In this document: one piece after another, positions 28,040 through 28,658 of the stretch | Layout: each line of letters opens with the position of its first letter | Position numbering within the stretch: position 1 is the first letter of the stretch | DNA from: Apostichopus californicus | Taxonomy: Eukaryota; Echinodermata; Holothuroidea; Aspidochirotida; Stichopodidae | Direction of reading: 5' to 3' | Assembly (NCBI GenBank): GCA_020650975.1 | Contig: JAIPMN010044428.1 | Coordinates: 1-28,658 of the forward strand | DNA length: 28,658 nt | Position numbers and translations under genes: made by a program | Notes under the pieces: generated by a model | Databases searched by the model: none | What the model saw: only the letters and a program-made list of their open reading frames with translations | What the model was told of the DNA's origin: nothing

Positions 28040-28658
28040 CTGAACCAGAAATGTTGATATTCTTGAAGAGACATTTAAGAGTTTTTCTTACAATCGAGCA
28101 AGTCACTGTTTGTGATTGTATCCGTACTGTTACGGCTGTAACAGATGGAATGCCCTGGGAATGATGTCAGGGCAAAGTCTGGTCGTCCGAGACGACCAAA
28201 TTTCAGTGAGAACTGACAGAAAAAAAAGTCAGCTTTGGTGGTCATCTGGCGGACGACTAGTTGTTTGCATTAAATTCAGATTACTTTGTACTTGAATAGC
28301 CCCATCACTTTGGAGATGGTCGTAATAGACCAAACTAGTCTGAGGCCTATGATCCAACTGACCCACTGCTGGTGTTTTATTCACCAAACGTACACATCAC
28401 TCCTACTGTGTTCATATTGATCATTCTTTGTTATTTTGATACATATTCTGGAAACCAAATTTGCTGTTCGGGGGCGACCGAGATGTACGACCCGGTTTGC
28501 CCCGTGATGTAATTCATTCCTCCCTCACCATTGCAGACAGCAGTGCTGTGGATTCCTACGCACAGTATTAATCAATATTTTTACTGAATACTGTTAACCA
28601 ACTTATCTATACTGGCAGAAGACTGCAGGCACCCTTTTTCCCCCTCCTGATATATATA
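28040..28658. other. Upstream part of the minus-strand gene, no firm exon
   Basis: I see two adjacent hairpins (28151-28198) and a possible minus-strand donor ATG|GTGAGG near 28527, preceded by a nearby AG that would define only 17 bases. Nothing else is convincing. The gene's 5' part should lie to the right. Confidence 0.4.
28151..28198. repeat. Two adjacent perfect hairpins
   Basis: TGCCCTG (28151-28157) pairs with CAGGGCA (28168-28174), and TGGTCGTC (28180-28187) with GACGACCA (28191-28198) across a three-base loop. Related strings (GGCGGACGACTAG; GGGGCGACCGAG) occur further along, suggesting a fold-back mobile element remnant. Confidence 0.8.

Noticed and set aside
1-28658. A multi-gene novel system, viral insertion or full-length transposon
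   Set aside because: I saw no transposase, reverse transcriptase, integrase or capsid-like frames, and the three genes are unrelated in orientation and family.

Overview
The window is eukaryotic and very probably from an invertebrate deuterostome; an echinoderm such as a sea cucumber is my best guess. It is AT-rich, full of short microsatellites and poly-G/poly-C tracts, and its coding sequence is cut into short exons by GT...AG introns of about 0.4-1.9 kb. There are no operons, rRNA genes, CRISPR arrays or prokaryotic signals.

Three protein-coding genes can be supported. (1) The first coding exon of a secreted DOMON-domain protein of the dopamine beta-hydroxylase/MOXD type lies on the minus strand (509 down to 132); the rest of the gene is beyond the left edge. 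(2) A complete eight-exon plus-strand gene (3861-10700, 485 codons plus stop) is recognisable as the homologue of human C7orf25 (UPF0415/DUF1308 family). Every exon phase agrees across all seven introns, and one exon (7617-7803) has no long open frame of its own. (3) A minus-strand gene enters from the right edge and runs down to about 19500. I could chain nine to eleven short exons by splice signals and reading phase. Its product here is a basic, Ser/Pro/Arg-rich, apparently disordered C-terminal tail that I do not recognise.

Layout: 1-131 microsatellite and intron; 132-509 DOMON exon; 510-3860 divergent intergenic region with a near-perfect 44-base palindrome; 3861-10700 C7orf25-like gene; 10701-19499 about 8.8 kb between the convergent genes, with UTRs of unknown extent, a probable hAT-type short element, poly-G/poly-C tracts and an assembly gap (ten N) flanked by two related sequences; 19500-28039 exons of the unknown minus-strand gene, with a tRNA-derived SINE, a short hAT-like element, tandem repeats and a dense cluster of AAGTG-type motifs in its introns; 28040-28658 upstream sequence of that gene with two adjacent hairpins.

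The three genes have no evident functional link; this looks like ordinary animal gene order. The most interesting points are the unknown gene's run of frame-neutral phase-1 cassette exons with alternative ends, the C-terminal extension of the C7orf25 homologue, and the short repeat and palindrome structures. I see no evidence for a novel multi-gene system.
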